Shown: positions 29,190-38,821, counted from the first letter of the stretch. The stretch is DNA of 64,000 nucleotides from Eshraghiella sp045129695 (GCA_045129695.1 JBGVJZ010000009.1:44529-108528), one strand, 5' to 3'. A program made the numbers and translations. The notes: generated by a model from the sequence alone, not told the origin.

Positions 29190-30347
29190 ATGCTCAAACA
29201 TTTTAATTTCAAAATTAAATATTATAACTGGAGACTGCTTTTTTGGGTGCTTGCATTATCACTTATAGGTGTTGTTGTAATAGGAAGTGCCGTACCGGGA
29301 GCAGGATACCAGTCCAAACAGATTATCGGACTGATAGGAAGTATAGTATTTATGGTTATTATATCCGTAATTAACTATAATTCCCTACTCAAACTGCATT
29401 GGTTAATTTACGCAGTATGTCTCGGGCTTTTAGGAGCGGTGCTTTTATTCGGTAAGAATGTAAACGGTGCTACAAGATGGATTGAAATAACTGAATCAAT
29501 CAGTGTTCAGCCCTCAGAATTTGCCAAGATATTGATGATAACATTTTGGGCATGGCTGTTAGGTCATAATCCGGATTTTCTTAAAAAATGGAAGAATTTT
29601 TTTATTGCATGTGCATTATCGGCAATACCACTTTTCCTCATTGTATCGGAACCGGATTTATCCACAACCATTCTTGTAACATGTATTTTTATCGTTGCGT
29701 TATTTGTGGCAGGCATAAGCTATAAGAAAATTGGTATTATTTTAGCTGTTATTGTACCAATTGCAGTTGCGATGATTATTTACATTCAGACACCTAATCA
29801 GAAATTACTAAAGCCATATCAGTTAAAACGAATTATGGCATTTATTAATCCTGATGAATATGATGATGACAGATATCAGCAGGACAATTCGGTATTAGCA
29901 ATTGGTTCAGGGCAGTTGAATGGCAAGGGTCTGTATAATGACAGCCCTGATTCTGTAAAGAATGGTAATTACCTTGCAGAACCGCAGACAGACTTTATTT
30001 TCGCTATTGTTGGAGAAGAGATGGGATTTGTAGGAAGTCTTGTTGTGCTTGGATTAATGTTTTTAATTGCCATGGAGTGTGTTATTACCGGGGCAAGAGC
30101 ATCCAACCTGTCCGGACGTATAATATGCTTTGGTGTTGCAACCATTGTAATTTTTCAGACCTTTATCAATATTGGTGTTGCAACGGAATTATTGCCGAAC
30201 ACAGGTATTCCATTACCTTTTGTTAGTTATGGGCTTAGCTCCCTTGTATCTATATATGCAGGAATCGGTTTGGTTCTAAGCGTTGGAATTGACAGAAAAA
30301 CTGCTTTGGAGGGTAAAAAATATGAACATAGGATTAATCGCACATGA
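29190..30347 (+). CDS. rodA: Rod-shape peptidoglycan glycosyltransferase RodA (SEDS family)
   Basis: A 385-residue polytopic SEDS protein with about ten membrane spans. Signature parts are 'GATRWIEITESISVQPSEFAKI', 'SEPDLSTTI' and 'NIGVATELLPNTGIPLPFVSYGLSSL'. It polymerises glycan strands with the PBP2 encoded upstream. The following gene starts inside its 3' end. Confidence 0.94.
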   Translation: MLKHFNFKIKYYNWRLLFWVLALSLIGVVVIGSAVPGAGYQSKQIIGLIGSIVFMVIISVINYNSLLKLHWLIYAVCLGLLGAVLLFGKNVNGATRWIEITESISVQPSEFAKILMITFWAWLLGHNPDFLKKWKNFFIACALSAIPLFLIVSEPDLSTTILVTCIFIVALFVAGISYKKIGIILAVIVPIAVAMIIYIQTPNQKLLKPYQLKRIMAFINPDEYDDDRYQQDNSVLAIGSGQLNGKGLYNDSPDSVKNGNYLAEPQTDFIFAIVGEEMGFVGSLVVLGLMFLIAMECVITGARASNLSGRIICFGVATIVIFQTFINIGVATELLPNTGIPLPFVSYGLSSLVSIYAGIGLVLSVGIDRKTALEGKKYEHRINRT

Positions 30348-30717
30348 TTCCAAGAAAAAATTAATGCAGAATTTCTGCATCGCCTATCGTGGAATTCTTA
30401 ATAAACACACATTATATGCAACAGGTACGACCGGAAGACTTATTGAAGAGGTTTCAAACCTTACGGTTCACAAATATCTTGCCGGTCATTTGGGTGGTGA
30501 ACAACAGCTTGGTTCAGAAATTGAAACCAATCAGATTGATATGCTTATTTTTCTAAGGGACCCGCAGTCTCCAAATTCACATGAGCCTGATGCCGGTAAA
30601 CTATTTAAGCTTTGTGATATGCACAATATTCCGTTTGCAACGAATCTTGCAACAGCAGAAATGTTAGTTAAATCTCTTGATCGAGGAGATCTTGAATGGA
30701 GAGAAATTTTTAAATAA
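30322..30717 (+). CDS. mgsA: Methylglyoxal synthase
   Basis: A 131-residue enzyme converting dihydroxyacetone phosphate to methylglyoxal. Motifs are 'IGLIAHDSKKK', 'YATGTTGRLI', 'GGEQQLGSEI' and 'DMLIFLRDP' with the catalytic aspartate. The ATG at 30322 follows a GGAGGG site and overlaps the end of rodA by 26 bases. Confidence 0.96.
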   Translation: MNIGLIAHDSKKKLMQNFCIAYRGILNKHTLYATGTTGRLIEEVSNLTVHKYLAGHLGGEQQLGSEIETNQIDMLIFLRDPQSPNSHEPDAGKLFKLCDMHNIPFATNLATAEMLVKSLDRGDLEWREIFK

Positions 30718-30726
30718 GAGGGCGCA

Positions 30727-31704
30727 ATGAGAAAAAAACTTATTATTCCATTAATTATTACAATTTTTATTTGTTCCGGCTGTAAGCAGGAGCCGGAGGT
30801 TCTAAACGAATTTAAAATCGAGAATAACAGCTCTATTTCTTATATTACTGATAATGACTTAAGCTTTGCAAAGGGTTTTGCTGAAGATTTAGCTGTTGTA
30901 CCTGCCAATGCAGCAAATTCAGCAACAAGCAACGCTGTAAATGCTGAATCAGCTTTTTTGGTGGATATCACTACCAATGAGGTGCTTTTCCAGAAGAATG
31001 TTCACTCTAAAGTATATCCTGCCAGCACAACAAAATGCCTTACATCCTTAATTGCAATCAAATATGGAGATACAACCTCTACAAGAGTTGTTGGAGATGA
31101 AATATACTTTTATGAGGATAATGTTGTTATCTGTGATTTCAGGGAGGGCGATGTTGTTTCATTTGACACAGCATTGAATGGTGCACTTATTAAGTCAGGT
31201 AATGATGCTGCGTCTGTACTTGCACTTTTTGCAGCAGACAGTATTGAAGAATTTGCAGAATTGATGAACAGTGAGGCGTATTCACTTGGTGCAACCAATT
31301 CACATTTTGTGAATGCACATGGTTTGTACGACGATAACCATTATACGACTGCTTATGATATGTATCTCATTTTTAAAGAAGCAATTAAATCAGATTATCT
31401 GGTTAGTGTTTTATCTGCCAAATCGTATGTTGGTACCTTAAAAAGGACTACACCGTATAACACCTATGATATTGGCTGTTCATATACAACAACCAATCCC
31501 TTTTTTACAGGAGTTGCTACAGCACCTTCCCATGTTACTATTATTGGCGGTAAATCTGGCTATACTGAGGTTGCCAGAAGAAGCTATGTACTTCTTGCCG
31601 AGGGTGATAACGGACATCAGTATATTGTACTTGTAATGAAAGATGATAATTATGATTTTATGTGTCAGGATTTAACTTATCTTGTTTCGCTTATTCCTGA
31701 ATAG
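30727..31704 (+). CDS. D-alanyl-D-alanine carboxypeptidase, lipoprotein form
   Basis: This 325-residue low-molecular-weight penicillin-binding protein trims peptidoglycan stems. The serine active site is 'PASTTKCLTS' (SxxK), the second motif is SGN in 'IKSGNDAASVL', and the third is KSG in 'GGKSGYTEVARR'. The N-terminus has a lipobox (ICSGC, Cys at about residue 19), so it is probably a lipoprotein rather than held by the usual C-terminal amphipathic helix. It ends the elongasome operon before a strong terminator. Confidence 0.92.
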   Translation: MRKKLIIPLIITIFICSGCKQEPEVLNEFKIENNSSISYITDNDLSFAKGFAEDLAVVPANAANSATSNAVNAESAFLVDITTNEVLFQKNVHSKVYPASTTKCLTSLIAIKYGDTTSTRVVGDEIYFYEDNVVICDFREGDVVSFDTALNGALIKSGNDAASVLALFAADSIEEFAELMNSEAYSLGATNSHFVNAHGLYDDNHYTTAYDMYLIFKEAIKSDYLVSVLSAKSYVGTLKRTTPYNTYDIGCSYTTTNPFFTGVATAPSHVTIIGGKSGYTEVARRSYVLLAEGDNGHQYIVLVMKDDNYDFMCQDLTYLVSLIPE

Positions 31705-31709
31705 GAAAA

Positions 31710-31740
31710 CCGGCAGTTATAATAACTGCCGGCATTTTTA
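31710..31740. terminator. Bidirectional terminator between dac and the DUF378 gene
   Basis: CCGGCAGTT (31710-31718) pairs with AACTGCCGG (31724-31732) and is followed by a T-run on the plus strand and A-rich bases on the other side. It separates two convergent genes. Confidence 0.85.
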
Positions 31741-31950
31741 TTATTCCCCGAATCTTCTAATTCTTCCGAATGTTGTAATCATGTATACACCACAGATACC
31801 AACAATAGCATAGATAATTCTTGTAAATACTGTCATTGTTCCAAACAGAAAAGCAACAAGGTCAAAATCGAAAAATCCGATTAATCCCCAGTTAATTGCA
31901 CCTATAATGGTTAAAATTAATGCAGTATAATCCAAAATTTTTGAAATCAT
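31741..31950 (-). CDS. DUF378 family small membrane protein
   Basis: A 69-residue protein with two hydrophobic spans and the family signature 'GAINWGLIGFFDFDLVAFLFG', as in YuzA-like DUF378 proteins. The function is unknown. An AGGAGG site lies before its start on the minus strand. It is a single-gene unit divergent from the HlyD-like gene. Confidence 0.9.
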   Translation of the reverse strand: MISKILDYTALILTIIGAINWGLIGFFDFDLVAFLFGTMTVFTRIIYAIVGICGVYMITTFGRIRRFGE

Positions 31951-32080
31951 AATATAAATCCTCCTTAAAAGATTATCATATTGTTATGATTTTCTTTATT
32001 GATGTATTTTATAATGGTATTTTTATGAAAAAAATGTTATTATAGATTTGCTTGTATAAAAAAAGAAGAGGGTGATATAA

Positions 32081-33451
32081 TTGGCCAAAAAGAGAAACAA
32101 TGTCATACGTTTTTCACGTAAACCGGATGTTAATATTGGATTAATATTATTTATAGTTATATTTGTATATATAGTTATTTCCGTATTTATTTTTGTTTTT
32201 TCCAAAAAAACCACTATTTATCAGGTTAGTGCGGGTTCTCTTGCCTATGATAATTCTTTTACAGGTTTTATTATAAGGGATGAAGAGGTAATCAAATCCG
32301 ATTATTCAGGAAATGTAAATTTCTTTCTCAATAATGGACAGCGTGCATCAATCGGAACAGTAGTATATTCTGTAGATGAGACCGGAAGAGTATATGATAA
32401 AATTAAAGCAAGTATTGATGACGAGCTTAATTCGGATGAAATGACCGAAATCAAAAATATGCTGGCTGATTTTTCTGTATCTTATTCTGCATCAGAATTT
32501 TATAATGTATACAGGGTACGTGAGCATATAACTGATAAAATATACGAGTATCAGGCCTACGATATTGCAAATCATCTTGAAGAATATATTTCTGACACAG
32601 AAAGCATGGATTTCTTTCATCCTATAGAGGCTGATATTACAGGACTTGTTTCCTATGTGATTGATGGTTATGAAGCAATCAGTGAGACGGCTTTAACAGA
32701 TACTGTATTTAACCAGAATGATTATACTTCAACCAATCTTCAGAACACAGAGCTCATTAACCAGGGCGATGCAGCTTATAAGCTTGTTAAAAGTGATGTG
32801 TGGTATATTTATATTCAGTTGGATGAGAATCAGTCAGCAGCACTTTCTGATTCTACCAAAATCAATCTTAATTTTATTAACAAAGACATCCAGTGTGTTG
32901 CTGATTTTTCACAGATTACGACAGGCGGTAAGACATACGGCAGAATTGAGCTGTCCAAATATATGGTTAATTTTATTGAAGACCGTTATGTGCAAATTGA
33001 AATTACAGAGAACAATATAAGTGGACTTAAAGTTCCGGTATCAGCGGTTTTTAATAAGGGTTTTTACACAATTCCTAAGGAATATCTGACTCTTTCCGGT
33101 ACTTTTATCCGTAAATATTATAACGAGAATGGTCAGATAATGACTGAGGCAATTGATACCACCATCTATGAAGAAAATGATAAATATTATTTCGTCTCAA
33201 TGGATGATTTTAAAAGTGGTGATATTCTGATGCTTCCTGATTCTGATGAAACATATATAGTAGGTACGATGGATGAATTAACCGGCGTATACTGTATTAA
33301 TAAAGGCTACGCAGTTTTTAAAAAGGTTGATATTCTTGAGCAGAATGAAGAATATTATATAATTCGTAAGGGTACAACATATGGTCTCGCAATATATGAC
33401 CATATTGTATTGGATTATACCACTATTAAAGAGTATGAAATTATTAACTAG
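32081..33451 (+). CDS. HlyD/membrane-fusion-like single-span protein
   Basis: A 456-residue protein with a basic N-terminus, one membrane span (about residues 19-44) and an extracytoplasmic region resembling HlyD-family adaptors ('GSLAYDNSFTGFIIRDEEVI', 'NNGQRASIGTVVYSVDETG'). Homologues occur at this spot next to yggS-sepF in Lachnospiraceae. No transporter gene is adjacent, so a role in export is unproven and an envelope or division role is possible. The start is a TTG supported by a GAAGAGGG site. Confidence 0.75.
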   Translation: MAKKRNNVIRFSRKPDVNIGLILFIVIFVYIVISVFIFVFSKKTTIYQVSAGSLAYDNSFTGFIIRDEEVIKSDYSGNVNFFLNNGQRASIGTVVYSVDETGRVYDKIKASIDDELNSDEMTEIKNMLADFSVSYSASEFYNVYRVREHITDKIYEYQAYDIANHLEEYISDTESMDFFHPIEADITGLVSYVIDGYEAISETALTDTVFNQNDYTSTNLQNTELINQGDAAYKLVKSDVWYIYIQLDENQSAALSDSTKINLNFINKDIQCVADFSQITTGGKTYGRIELSKYMVNFIEDRYVQIEITENNISGLKVPVSAVFNKGFYTIPKEYLTLSGTFIRKYYNENGQIMTEAIDTTIYEENDKYYFVSMDDFKSGDILMLPDSDETYIVGTMDELTGVYCINKGYAVFKKVDILEQNEEYYIIRKGTTYGLAIYDHIVLDYTTIKEYEIIN

Positions 33452-33460
33452 GAGATTTTT

Positions 33461-34177
33461 ATGTTAAGCAATAATCTTAATTTAGTACAACAAAAGATTA
33501 ATGAAGCTGCCACAAAAGCAGGCAGAAACCCCTCTGATATTACGTTGATTGCTGTTAGTAAAACTAAACCGGCAGAGATGATATCTGAAGTATATAACTG
33601 CGGTATAAGGGAATTTGGTGAGAATAAAGTCCAGGAAATATTAGCCAAAAGTCCAATGCTTCCTGATGATATTAACTGGCATATGATTGGACATCTGCAA
33701 CGCAATAAGGTTAAACAGGTAATTTCCCGAACTGTTTTAATTCATTCCGTAGATTCATTAAGACTGGCACAGACAATCAGCGACGAGGCAGTTAAGCAGG
33801 AGATTACAGTTTCTGTTCTTTTGGAGGTTAATGTTGCGGCAGAGGACACCAAATTCGGTTTTACCATTGATGAAACACCAGCTGCATTAATAGAAATATC
33901 CAAAATGCCTAATATACTGGTAAGAGGATTAATGACGAGTGCACCTTTTGTGGACAATCCTGAGGAGAATAGAGTATATTTTAAACAATTAAAGCAATTA
34001 TGTGTTGACTTAAAGGCAAAAAACATTGATAATACAAGTATGGATTTTTTGTCCATGGGAATGACTAATGATTTCCAGGTTGCCATAGAAGAAGGAGCCA
34101 CACATGTAAGGGTCGGCACAGCTATTTTTGGCGAAAGAAATTATACCAATCGAGAGATATCTCCCGTCTCCAATTAA
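33461..34177 (+). CDS. YggS family PLP-homeostasis protein
   Basis: The 238-residue alanine-racemase-fold protein binds PLP: the lysine is in 'LIAVSKTKPAEMI', followed by 'FGENKVQEI', 'WHMIGHLQRNKV' and 'SMGMTNDFQVAIEEGATHVRVGTAIFG'. It maintains PLP balance rather than racemising alanine. It stands in the division-linked ylm cluster ahead of sepF (ylmE position in Bacillus). Confidence 0.95.
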   Translation: MLSNNLNLVQQKINEAATKAGRNPSDITLIAVSKTKPAEMISEVYNCGIREFGENKVQEILAKSPMLPDDINWHMIGHLQRNKVKQVISRTVLIHSVDSLRLAQTISDEAVKQEITVSVLLEVNVAAEDTKFGFTIDETPAALIEISKMPNILVRGLMTSAPFVDNPEENRVYFKQLKQLCVDLKAKNIDNTSMDFLSMGMTNDFQVAIEEGATHVRVGTAIFGERNYTNREISPVSN

Positions 34178-34226
34178 ATTTCAGGTGACGGGTAAGTCTT
34201 GAAAATATAAGAAAGAGGAGAATATT

Positions 34227-34796
34227 ATGGGTTTTATTGACGGATTTCTTGATAAGATGAAATTTGGTGATAACGATGATGATGATCAGGTATACGACGG
34301 ATACGATGATGCAGATGATGATGAGGACATTCCTGCTCCTAAAGCTAAGAAAAAGGATAGAAGCGAGAATACTTTTAAGAGTTCAGAACCTGAGGAGGAT
34401 TATGACGAACCGGCTAAGCCTGTTTCCAAGCCAAACAGATTTGCACGTACCTCTAAATCTTCCCGACCGGCCACAAACTCAAGGATTGTAAGAATGGGAG
34501 GCTCTACACCTATGGAAGTATGTATAATTAAACCTACAAATGTAGAGGACGGAAGAGAAATTGCAAACACCTTAATTGATGGTAAAGCAGTTGTTCTTAA
34601 CCTCGAGGGAATCGATGTTGAGCTTGCACAGCGTATAATTGATTTTACATCAGGTGCATGCTTTGCAATTAATGGTAATTTACAGAAGGTATCCAATTAT
34701 ATTTTTATTATCACACCGGAATCAGTTGATATTTCAGGTGATTTTCAGGGATACATATCCAGTGAAGGCTCTTTTGCACAGGATTTAAGATTTTAA
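34227..34796 (+). CDS. sepF: Cell division protein SepF
   Basis: A 189-residue FtsZ-associated protein. An N-terminal amphipathic membrane-binding helix (MGFIDGFLDKMKF) leads to a long acidic, disordered linker (about residues 12-85), then the SepF core 'VCIIKPTNVEDGREIANTLIDGKAVVLNLEGID...ARRIIDF'-like fold. The last base of its stop overlaps the ATG of ylmH. Confidence 0.95.
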   Translation: MGFIDGFLDKMKFGDNDDDDQVYDGYDDADDDEDIPAPKAKKKDRSENTFKSSEPEEDYDEPAKPVSKPNRFARTSKSSRPATNSRIVRMGGSTPMEVCIIKPTNVEDGREIANTLIDGKAVVLNLEGIDVELAQRIIDFTSGACFAINGNLQKVSNYIFIITPESVDISGDFQGYISSEGSFAQDLRF

Positions 34797-35554
34797 TGAA
34801 GGATGAAGAACGATTAATTTGTAACCGGTTATTGGATATGGCGAATAATTGCTATTATCGTAATATTCCGGTTACATCTGATTTTTTGGATTTAAACAGC
34901 CAGTCACTTTTTAACGGTATAATCGGAAGCCTTCCCGATGTTAAATGGATTATGAATGGTGGATATGATTTGGCAGAACGAAAGGTTATTACATTTCTTC
35001 CGTCATATTGCGATGCTGATTCTGCACCTTCAGGATATTCCATTATTCAGATTCAGCCTGTTAACAGAAAATTTTCTGAAGAACTGAATCATAGAGATTA
35101 TCTTGGGGCAATAATTAATCTTGGTATAACACGCAATAAGATAGGTGATATTCTCGTGACAGAGGATTTTGCTTATTTTTTCTGTATCGAATCTATTTGC
35201 GGATATATTATTGAGAATTTAACCAGGATAAAACACACTTTTGTAAAATGTATTGTTGTAAGTGATGTGGATTTTAATTATGAACCGTCATTTCAGGAGA
35301 TAAGAGGCAGTATTGCATCGTTACGTCTGGACAATGTAATTGCCCTTGGTTTTGCTGGTTCAAGAAGTCACCTTATATCTTATATAGAAGAGGGCAAAAT
35401 AGCCGTAAATGGCCGAATAATAACTTCTAATGCCTACAATATTAAGCCCGGTGATATAATTTCTGTTCGCGGACTTGGTAAGATTAAATTCATATCCGGG
35501 CTTTCATCTACCAAAAAAGGGCGTTTAATGGTTTTAATTAACAAATATGTTTGA
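34796..35554 (+). CDS. ylmH: YlmH-like S4-domain RNA-binding protein
   Basis: The 252-residue protein has the YlmH N-terminal domain (FLDLNSQSLFNGI) and a C-terminal S4 RNA-binding domain (SRSHLISYIEEGKIAVNGRIITSNAYNIKPGDIISVRG). YlmH acts in rescue of stalled ribosomes in Bacillus. Here it follows sepF by TAATG coupling. No divIVA gene lies downstream, unlike the Bacillus ylm cluster. Confidence 0.92.
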   Translation: MKDEERLICNRLLDMANNCYYRNIPVTSDFLDLNSQSLFNGIIGSLPDVKWIMNGGYDLAERKVITFLPSYCDADSAPSGYSIIQIQPVNRKFSEELNHRDYLGAIINLGITRNKIGDILVTEDFAYFFCIESICGYIIENLTRIKHTFVKCIVVSDVDFNYEPSFQEIRGSIASLRLDNVIALGFAGSRSHLISYIEEGKIAVNGRIITSNAYNIKPGDIISVRGLGKIKFISGLSSTKKGRLMVLINKYV

Positions 35555-35565
35555 AGGAAGTTTAT

Positions 35566-36114
35566 ATGAAAAACAAAAAGATACTAATTAATATTACAAA
35601 TTTTATGCTATTTGCCATTTTGATTGCAGTTGACCAAATAACCAAGATTCTGTCGGTACAGCACTTAAAAAATCAGGAGCCCATTGACATAATCGACGGA
35701 GTTTTACAGCTTACGTATGTTGCCAATCCCGGTGCAATGTGGGGTATTATGCCGGGCAAACAGCTTTTTTTCATTATAATAACATCAATTATGCTTTTAG
35801 CAATTATTTTTATGTATATAATCACACCAATACAGAAAAAATATAATCCGCTTAAATTAATACTTGTTGTTCTTGGTGCCGGTGCAGTCGGAAATCTTAT
35901 CGACCGTATTATGAATGGTTATGTTCATGATTTTATTTACTTTAAAATTATAGATTTTCCTGTATTTAATGTTGCAGATATATGTGTTACATTGTCAATG
36001 CTTTGCTTAATATTACTTATAATATTTAAGTTTAAAGATAATGATTTTAATTATATTAAAGACTTTTTCAAGAAAAATAAGGACAATAAAGAGAGTGTAG
36101 AAAATGTTCAATAA
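35566..36114 (+). CDS. lspA: Lipoprotein signal peptidase
   Basis: A 182-residue membrane aspartyl protease with four spans. The catalytic aspartates are in 'GNLIDRI' and 'FNVADICVT', and the N-terminal 'DQITKILSV' is typical. The frame is open from 35551 but the GAAGGAAG site fits the ATG at 35566. A charged C-terminal tail (KNKDNKESVENVQ) overlaps the rluD start by 11 bases. Confidence 0.95.
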   Translation: MKNKKILINITNFMLFAILIAVDQITKILSVQHLKNQEPIDIIDGVLQLTYVANPGAMWGIMPGKQLFFIIITSIMLLAIIFMYIITPIQKKYNPLKLILVVLGAGAVGNLIDRIMNGYVHDFIYFKIIDFPVFNVADICVTLSMLCLILLIIFKFKDNDFNYIKDFFKKNKDNKESVENVQ

Positions 36115-37033
36115 TCAGTATGAGGACATTATAGAAATTAATATTGAGAATCATGGTGTGGGAGAGCGTATCGATAAATATATATCTGATATGCTTTCTT
36201 CTTATTCACGTTCTTATATACAGAAATTAATAAGTGACCAGCTTGTATTGGTTAACCATAAAAATATTAAGTCAAATTACCGCTTATGTAATGGTGATGA
36301 ACTAAAAATAATGGTACCGGTGCCTGAGGAACTGGAGATTCTTCCGGAAAACATTCCCCTTGATATTGTTTATGAGGATGAAGATGTAATACTGATTAAC
36401 AAGCCAAAGGGGATGGTTGTTCATCCGGCTGCCGGACACTACTCCCACACACTGGTAAATGCACTTATGTATCATTGCAGAGATAATCTGTCAGGTATAA
36501 ACGGAGTTTTAAGACCCGGCATTGTTCATCGTATAGATATGAATACTACAGGAATAATAATTGCCTGTAAAAATGACAATGCACACCTGTCATTAAGTGA
36601 GCAGCTTAAAGAGCATAGCATAACAAGATATTATTATGCTGTTTGTCATAATTCTTTTTCCGAAAAACATGGTACTGTTAATGCACCAATTGGAAGACAT
36701 CCTGTCGATCGTAAAAAGATGGCAATAAACTATCGTAATGGAAGAGAAGCAATAACACATTATGAAGTACTTGAAAATCTTGGAAAATATGCTTTTATCC
36801 GATGCAAACTGGAAACGGGCAGAACACATCAGATAAGAGTTCATATGGCAAGTATAAGTCATCCACTTCTTGGTGATGATGTATATTGCAATGCCAAAAC
36901 TACTTTTAATCTGCAAGGCCAGACATTGCATGCAGGGGTACTTGGCTTTGTACATCCAAGAACAGGAGAATATATGGAATTTGAAGCCCCTTTACCTGAA
37001 TATTTTCAGAAATTATTGAATAAATTAAAATAA
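36104..37033 (+). CDS. RluD-type pseudouridine synthase
   Basis: A 309-residue RluA/RluD family enzyme. An N-terminal S4 domain (ERIDKYISDMLSSYSRSYIQKLI) precedes the catalytic core with 'GIVHRIDMNTTGIIIACKND', which holds the catalytic aspartate, and 'LETGRTHQIRVHMASISHPLLGD'. The lspA-rluD order is standard in Firmicutes. Substrate is probably 23S rRNA. Confidence 0.94.
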   Translation: MFNNQYEDIIEINIENHGVGERIDKYISDMLSSYSRSYIQKLISDQLVLVNHKNIKSNYRLCNGDELKIMVPVPEELEILPENIPLDIVYEDEDVILINKPKGMVVHPAAGHYSHTLVNALMYHCRDNLSGINGVLRPGIVHRIDMNTTGIIIACKNDNAHLSLSEQLKEHSITRYYYAVCHNSFSEKHGTVNAPIGRHPVDRKKMAINYRNGREAITHYEVLENLGKYAFIRCKLETGRTHQIRVHMASISHPLLGDDVYCNAKTTFNLQGQTLHAGVLGFVHPRTGEYMEFEAPLPEYFQKLLNKLK

Positions 37034-37036
37034 TTG

Positions 37037-37065
37037 TTGGAATTTTCCCTATAACTATTTATAAT
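37037..37065 (+). promoter_or_regulatory. Promoter of the cytidylate-kinase-like operon
   Basis: TTGGAA (37037-37042), a 17-base spacer and a perfect TATAAT (37060-37065) lie in the gap after the pseudouridine synthase gene. Confidence 0.7.
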
Positions 37066-37098
37066 TATAGTATAAAAAGTCATCAGGGAGGCGATTAT

Positions 37099-37743
37099 AT
37101 GAACCAACATTTTGTAATTGCAATCGGACGCGAATTCGGAAGCGGTGGAAGACAGATTGGTATGGCATTGGCTGAACGGTTGGGCGTTAAATGCTATGAT
37201 AAGGAACTGCTTACTATTGCAGCCAGGAATAGTGAAATTACAGAAGATTTATTTAAAGATTATGATGAGAAGCCAACTAACAGTTTCTTATATTCATTAG
37301 TCATGGATACTTATTCGATGGGTTATTCAACAGCTTCATATATTGACATGCCTCTGAATCAAAAGGTATTTATGGCTCAATACGATGCAATTAAAAAACT
37401 GGCACAGGAGGAATCCTGCATCATAGTGGGAAGATGTGCTGATTATGCCCTAAAGGATATGCCTGATTGCTATACAATTTTTATTAAGGCAGATATTGAT
37501 ATTAAAATCAAAAGGATTATGCGCATTTATAATATCTCTGAGGACAAAGCAAGAGATATGATTATTAAGACAAATAAAAAACGTGCTAATTATTATAATT
37601 TCTACTCCAACAAGAAATGGGGTGACTCCAGAAGTTATGATTTATGCATTGACAGTGGAGAATTAGGTATAGATGGTACTGTTGAGCTTATCATGTCCTA
37701 CATTGAATTACGACTTAAAACAGGTAATAATAAAGGAATCTAG
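37099..37743 (+). CDS. Cytidylate kinase-like P-loop protein
   Basis: The 214-residue protein belongs to the cytidylate-kinase-2 family: 'AIGREFGSGGRQIGMALAERLGVKCYDKELL' at the N-terminus and 'CIIVGRCADYALKD' in the middle. It differs from canonical Cmk and its phosphoacceptor is not established. Such genes are frequent in gut Clostridia. It starts a new transcription unit with the next gene, 2 bases away. Confidence 0.85.
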   Translation: MNQHFVIAIGREFGSGGRQIGMALAERLGVKCYDKELLTIAARNSEITEDLFKDYDEKPTNSFLYSLVMDTYSMGYSTASYIDMPLNQKVFMAQYDAIKKLAQEESCIIVGRCADYALKDMPDCYTIFIKADIDIKIKRIMRIYNISEDKARDMIIKTNKKRANYYNFYSNKKWGDSRSYDLCIDSGELGIDGTVELIMSYIELRLKTGNNKGI

Positions 37744-37745
37744 TT

Positions 37746-38771
37746 ATGGTTTACAGATCAAAAAGAAGAAAATTTAACGATTTTGTTCGTACCGGAAATT
37801 GGAAATACTATCTGATTTTTTTTGTTATTTTTATTACAATAATCGCGACAGTTGTAATAATTGCAAACAAATCAGATAATCACAATTTATCAAATAGTAC
37901 CACTGATACGATTACACAGACTGCTTTACCGACAACCACTGAAGCAACTGTTTCCAATGTCAAAGGAAAATACCTTATAAGTATTAATATTGCCAACAAT
38001 ATTATCAGCATTTACAGCTGGGATGTTGATACGGATAAATTTTCTTCTAAACCTATTAAGGAAATGCCTGCAGCTTTGCCTGAGAATATGACAGAAGATG
38101 AATATCATTTTGTAAAAGATGACTTATCAAAGTCTGTATGGCAGCAAGAGGCAGATTCGGAGTTTTACAGATATTATACAAACTTTGGTGGTCTGTTTAA
38201 ATTCCATTCAGCCTGCTATACCATAGATGGTAATAAGAACTCACTTGATGTAAACAGCTACAATTGCATTGGTAATTCTGTATCTTCCAATGGAATTATT
38301 TTATTATGTCAGGATGCAAGATGGATATATGAGAATTGCTCGTATGCTTCAGAAATTGTTGTATTGTCTGATGAAAACGCAACATCTGATGTTATATCCA
38401 CAATTATTCCTATTCCGGTAGGTATATCATGGGATCCAACTGATACATCGGATGGTTCGCCATTCTGCCAGACCCGACTTAAGGATTTTAACTGTACAAT
38501 TCAATATTCATGGGCATACGTTGGAGACGGAGCAGACTTTCTTTCCAAATTTGTAAAAGCCTATGATGAAAATGGTCTGGATGTCAGTTCTTATGCTTAT
38601 ACAACTTGGGAAGGCGTATTTCCTTCCGAAGGAACATATGATATTCCGTATTTCATTGCAGATATTTATGGTAATATTATGACTGATTCAATTCAGGTAA
38701 CGATAAAAGTACCTGAAGAAGAGACAACAACAGAAGCAGTTACAGAAGTTACAATTGCAGCTTCAGAATAA
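37746..38771 (+). CDS. Membrane-anchored L,D-transpeptidase-like protein lacking the catalytic cysteine
   Basis: A 341-residue protein with one membrane span (about residues 20-41), a Ser/Thr-rich linker and a domain from about residue 75 that follows YkuD L,D-transpeptidases of Lachnospiraceae: 'YLISINIANNIISIYS', FHS at 153-155 and 'DARWIYENC' at 190-198, then 'SWDPTD' at 228-233. In active enzymes the segment before 'DAKWIYDNC' reads SxGC(V/I)R; here it is S180-S-N-G-I-I, with glycine at the cysteine position and isoleucine at the arginine position. It is therefore probably catalytically inert and may bind cell wall or act as a scaffold. A Thr/Glu-rich tail ends the protein. Confidence 0.7.
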   Translation: MVYRSKRRKFNDFVRTGNWKYYLIFFVIFITIIATVVIIANKSDNHNLSNSTTDTITQTALPTTTEATVSNVKGKYLISINIANNIISIYSWDVDTDKFSSKPIKEMPAALPENMTEDEYHFVKDDLSKSVWQQEADSEFYRYYTNFGGLFKFHSACYTIDGNKNSLDVNSYNCIGNSVSSNGIILLCQDARWIYENCSYASEIVVLSDENATSDVISTIIPIPVGISWDPTDTSDGSPFCQTRLKDFNCTIQYSWAYVGDGADFLSKFVKAYDENGLDVSSYAYTTWEGVFPSEGTYDIPYFIADIYGNIMTDSIQVTIKVPEEETTTEAVTEVTIAASE

Positions 38772-38789
38772 TTTTGTTTTAAATAATTA

Positions 38790-38820
38790 CAGCCGGTGTT
38801 ACTTCACCGGCTGATTTCAA
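38790..38820. terminator. Bidirectional terminator before the recombinase gene
   Basis: CAGCCGGTG (38790-38798) pairs with CACCGGCTG (38805-38813) around a 6-base loop; AT-rich bases follow on both sides. It lies between convergent genes. Confidence 0.8.
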
Positions 38821-38821
38821 T

